Assembly: GCA_019694855.1 (NCBI GenBank)
Contig: JAIBBD010000021.1
Coordinates: 1 to 33,860, forward strand
Origin: Dehalococcoidia bacterium
Lineage (GTDB): Bacteria; Chloroflexota; Dehalococcoidia; UBA2979
Length of the DNA: 33,860 bases
Reading direction: 5' to 3'
The notes beneath the pieces were generated by a model. The model had not been told where the DNA came from, made no database searches, and worked only from the letters and a program-made list of their open reading frames with translations. Made by a program: the position numbers and the translations under genes. Of the stretch, positions 31,671 through 33,860 are shown in pieces. The stretch's first letter is position 1, and every line of letters starts with the position of its first letter.

Positions 31671-33860
31671 CTAGTCGTCACCCGCCGCCGGCACCGGCAC
31701 TGACATCGGCCCAGAGGCCGGGCCCTCCACCCGCAGGTCGGGCAGCCAGTGCAGCCACGACGGCAGGTACCAGTTGCGGTCGCCCAGCAGCTCCATCGCG
31801 GACGGCACGAGGATCGTCCGCACAATCGTCGCGTCCAGCAGCACCGCAACGGCGAGACCGAAGCCCATCTGCTGGAACATCACCATCTCGCCCATCGCGA
31901 ATCCGGTGAAGACAACGACCATGATCAGGGCTGCGCCTGTGATGATGTTGGCCGTGGTCCGCAGGCCGAACGCGACCGATCCCGCGTTATCCCTCGTGTG
32001 GTCGTACCGCTCCCGGATCCGGCTCAACAGGAACACGTGGTAGTCCATCGAGAGCCCGAACAGGATCGAGAACAGGAACAACGGGATCCAGGCCTGAATG
32101 ATGGGCGACTGCTGGAAGTGCAGCAGGTCCGCGCCCACGCCCTTCTGGAACACCAGCACCAGCAGGCCGTAGGTCGCGCCCACCGAGAGCAGGTTCATCA
32201 CGACGGCCTTCAGCGGCACGACGATCGACCGGAAGACCATCGTCAGCAGCACGAAGCTCAGCGCGAGCACGAACCCGAACACAATTGGCTCGTACTTGTC
32301 GACCACATCGAAGAAGTCCTGGTTGCCCGCGGAGATGCCTCCCACGTAGACCTTCGCCCCGGAGCCCCCGAACGCGGCAGGCGCCATCGAGGAGCGCAGA
32401 TCCTTGATCGCCCCCAGGGACTCCTCACTGGCCGGGTCGCCGGCGACGGCCACCGACAGCAGGGCCACGTCCTTGTTCGGACCGACCGTCACCTGCGCGT
32501 TGCTGAAGCGAGGCTTGCCGTCGGGCCCCTTGGTGTCCGCGGCCATCGCCGCCTGCAGCTTGTCGAGGCCGGACTTCACCGCCGGCGCGTTTACGTCCGG
32601 CGCCGTCACGACAATCTCGGTCGGCTGCGCGAGGCCCTGTGAGAATTCACGCGCCAGGATGTCGTTCGCCTCCCACACCTGCGTCGACCGCGGCAGGGTG
32701 TCCGCGCCCGAGAGGCCGAGGCTGATCGAGAAGTACGGAATCGACAGGGCAACGAGGAACGCGGTCGCCGAGATGGCGCTGATCCACGGGTGCCCCATCA
32801 CCAGCCGCGCCGCACCGGCCCAGAAGCCGCGCGACTCATCGACCTGTCCCTTGCGCGAGAAGAACGGGATGCCGAGGCGGTTCACGTTGTCACCGAGCAG
32901 GCTAAGCACCGCCGGCAGCAACGTCGTCGTCACCGCCAGCGCCACGAGCACGACGATGATCGCCCCTGCACCCAGCGCCCGGAAGATGTTCGAGGGCACG
33001 AGCAGCATGCCGACCAGTGCGATCACGACCATGAACCCGGAGAACACCACGGCCCGGCTGGCCGTGTTCCCCGCCGTTGCGATCGCCTCGATCTTGTCGA
33101 GCCCGTGACGGCGCTCTTCCCGGAAGCGCTCGATGATGAACAGCGAGTAATCGATGCCCACCGCGAGGCCGATCATGAAGATCATGTTCGTGACGAAGAA
33201 CGAGAGCGACCAGATCTGACCGACCAGCGTCGTCACGCCCAGGGCCACCATGATTCCGGCCACCGCGAGCACGATCGGGATGACTGCCGCCACCACCGCG
33301 CCGAACACCAGCACGAGGACGATCAGCGCCACCGGCATGCCCCGCTGTTCCGCGGTCTGCAGGTCGTGCTCGGCCGTTGTCGAGAACGCCTTGTTGACGC
33401 TTCCCATGCCGAAGGTCAGCACGTCGAACTTGTCGCTGCCGTTCCGTTCATCGATGAGCTGTAGCAGCGGGTCGATGTGGTCCTCGACGTTTGGGACGCC
33501 GCCCACGAGCGTCACCGGCAGCAGCACCTTGTGCTGGTCGGGCGACACCATCGTGGGAGCATTCGTCTCGAAGTAGCTCGTTGCGTTCGCGACATCCGGC
33601 AGCGCACGGATGTCCTTGAGCAGCGAGTCGGCGAACGTTTTGAACTCGGCGTCGGTCGCCTTCAGCGAATCCGAGCGCAGGATCACAGCCTCGATGGCCG
33701 GCATCTGGTCACGGCCGGGGATGCCGCTCGCCTCGAGCGCGTCCTCGGCCTGTACCGACTCCGGCTTGCTCGTGATCTTCTGTTCCTGTGTCAGCACGCC
33801 GCTCAACCCGGCGCCGGCGATACCCATGCCGGCGACGAGGATGACGGCCCAGATCGCAAT
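31671..33860 (-). CDS. MMPL/RND-family membrane transporter (N-terminus outside window)
   Basis: At least 729 residues, open through the window's end. The last bases encode IAIWAVILVAGMGIAGAG, the first membrane helix, so only a few N-terminal residues are missing. The plan is that of MmpL/MMPL exporters: helix 1, an extracellular domain, a helix bundle with GLAVGIDYSLFIIERFREER (paired Asp-Tyr proton-relay type motif), LPAVLSLLGDNVNRL, a second extracellular domain, and a second bundle with FGLSMDYHVFLLSRIRERY. The C-terminal tail is short. MMPL proteins export lipids or other hydrophobic molecules using the proton gradient; the substrate here is unknown. ATG 33827 lies within helix 1 and is not the start. 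The gene ends with a shared hairpin against the lipoprotein gene. Confidence 0.93.
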   Translation of the reverse strand: MAIWAVILVAGMGIAGAGLSGVLTQEQKITSKPESVQAEDALEASGIPGRDQMPAIEAVILRSDSLKATDAEFKTFADSLLKDIRALPDVANATSYFETNAPTMVSPDQHKVLLPVTLVGGVPNVEDHIDPLLQLIDERNGSDKFDVLTFGMGSVNKAFSTTAEHDLQTAEQRGMPVALIVLVLVFGAVVAAVIPIVLAVAGIMVALGVTTLVGQIWSLSFFVTNMIFMIGLAVGIDYSLFIIERFREERRHGLDKIEAIATAGNTASRAVVFSGFMVVIALVGMLLVPSNIFRALGAGAIIVVLVALAVTTTLLPAVLSLLGDNVNRLGIPFFSRKGQVDESRGFWAGAARLVMGHPWISAISATAFLVALSIPYFSISLGLSGADTLPRSTQVWEANDILAREFSQGLAQPTEIVVTAPDVNAPAVKSGLDKLQAAMAADTKGPDGKPRFSNAQVTVGPNKDVALLSVAVAGDPASEESLGAIKDLRSSMAPAAFGGSGAKVYVGGISAGNQDFFDVVDKYEPIVFGFVLALSFVLLTMVFRSIVVPLKAVVMNLLSVGATYGLLVLVFQKGVGADLLHFQQSPIIQAWIPLFLFSILFGLSMDYHVFLLSRIRERYDHTRDNAGSVAFGLRTTANIITGAALIMVVVFTGFAMGEMVMFQQMGFGLAVAVLLDATIVRTILVPSAMELLGDRNWYLPSWLHWLPDLRVEGPASGPMSVPVPAAGDD

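Noticed and set aside
1-33860. CRISPR array, insertion sequence, phage or defence island
   Set aside because: No spaced direct repeats, transposase, integrase or typical defence genes are visible; coding style is uniform throughout.

Overview
The window is GC-rich (around two thirds G+C), densely coded DNA, with GTG/TTG starts next to ATG and very tight operons. It carries a trehalose/alpha-glucan gene set, a crotonase, an MFE-2-like SDR, MMPL and AEC membrane proteins, and a decayed piece that looks like an F420-dependent LLM oxidoreductase. This gene style fits a high-GC Chloroflexota (Dehalococcoidia/Tepidiforma-like) or an Actinomycetota. The sequence alone does not decide between them. 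I see no tRNA, rRNA, CRISPR array, insertion sequence or phage gene.

Layout. (1) 1-342 is the 3' end of an AddA/RecB-type helicase-nuclease. (2) 514-17184 (+) is a 16.7-kb run of eight carbohydrate genes: glgX, glgE, a treS-maltokinase fusion, glgB, a GH57 glucanotransferase-like gene, treZ, treY and a ROK sugar kinase. The first junction is a 3-bp gap and every later one is a 4-bp ATGA/GTGA overlap. (3) 17171-20788 (-) is a convergent unit glgC-otsB-otsA whose end overlaps the end of the first operon by 14 bp. (4) 20789-21244 has no intact gene but holds a scrambled remnant of an F420-dependent oxidoreductase and a perfect inverted repeat. (5) 21245-25835 holds a small CxxC/CxxH protein, an alpha/beta hydrolase, ppk2, an SDR and an enoyl-CoA hydratase. 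(6) 25896-31563 holds a membrane-anchored beta-propeller protein, a second alpha/beta hydrolase behind a candidate 15-codon leader ORF, a frameshifted two-helix membrane gene, an AEC permease and a lipoprotein. (7) 31671 to the end is an MMPL/RND transporter whose first few codons lie outside the window.

How the genes work together. The two carbohydrate operons encode a nearly closed cycle. OtsA/OtsB make trehalose from a nucleotide-glucose and glucose-6-P, and GlgC could supply ADP-glucose. TreS interconverts trehalose and maltose, and the fused kinase makes maltose-1-phosphate. GlgE polymerises that into alpha-1,4-glucan, and GlgB branches it. GlgX and the GH57 enzyme trim or rearrange the glucan, and TreY/TreZ return it to trehalose. 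The ROK kinase could recapture free glucose. All three classic trehalose routes (OtsAB, TreYZ, TreS) plus the GlgE route therefore sit side by side. No glycogen synthase (GlgA/GlgM) or phosphorylase is present in the window.

The most notable observations are the compactness of this network, the pairing of glgC with otsBA, a GH57 enzyme with an altered catalytic-motif context, a ROK kinase without its cysteine cluster, the two hidden decayed genes, and the candidate leader peptide.
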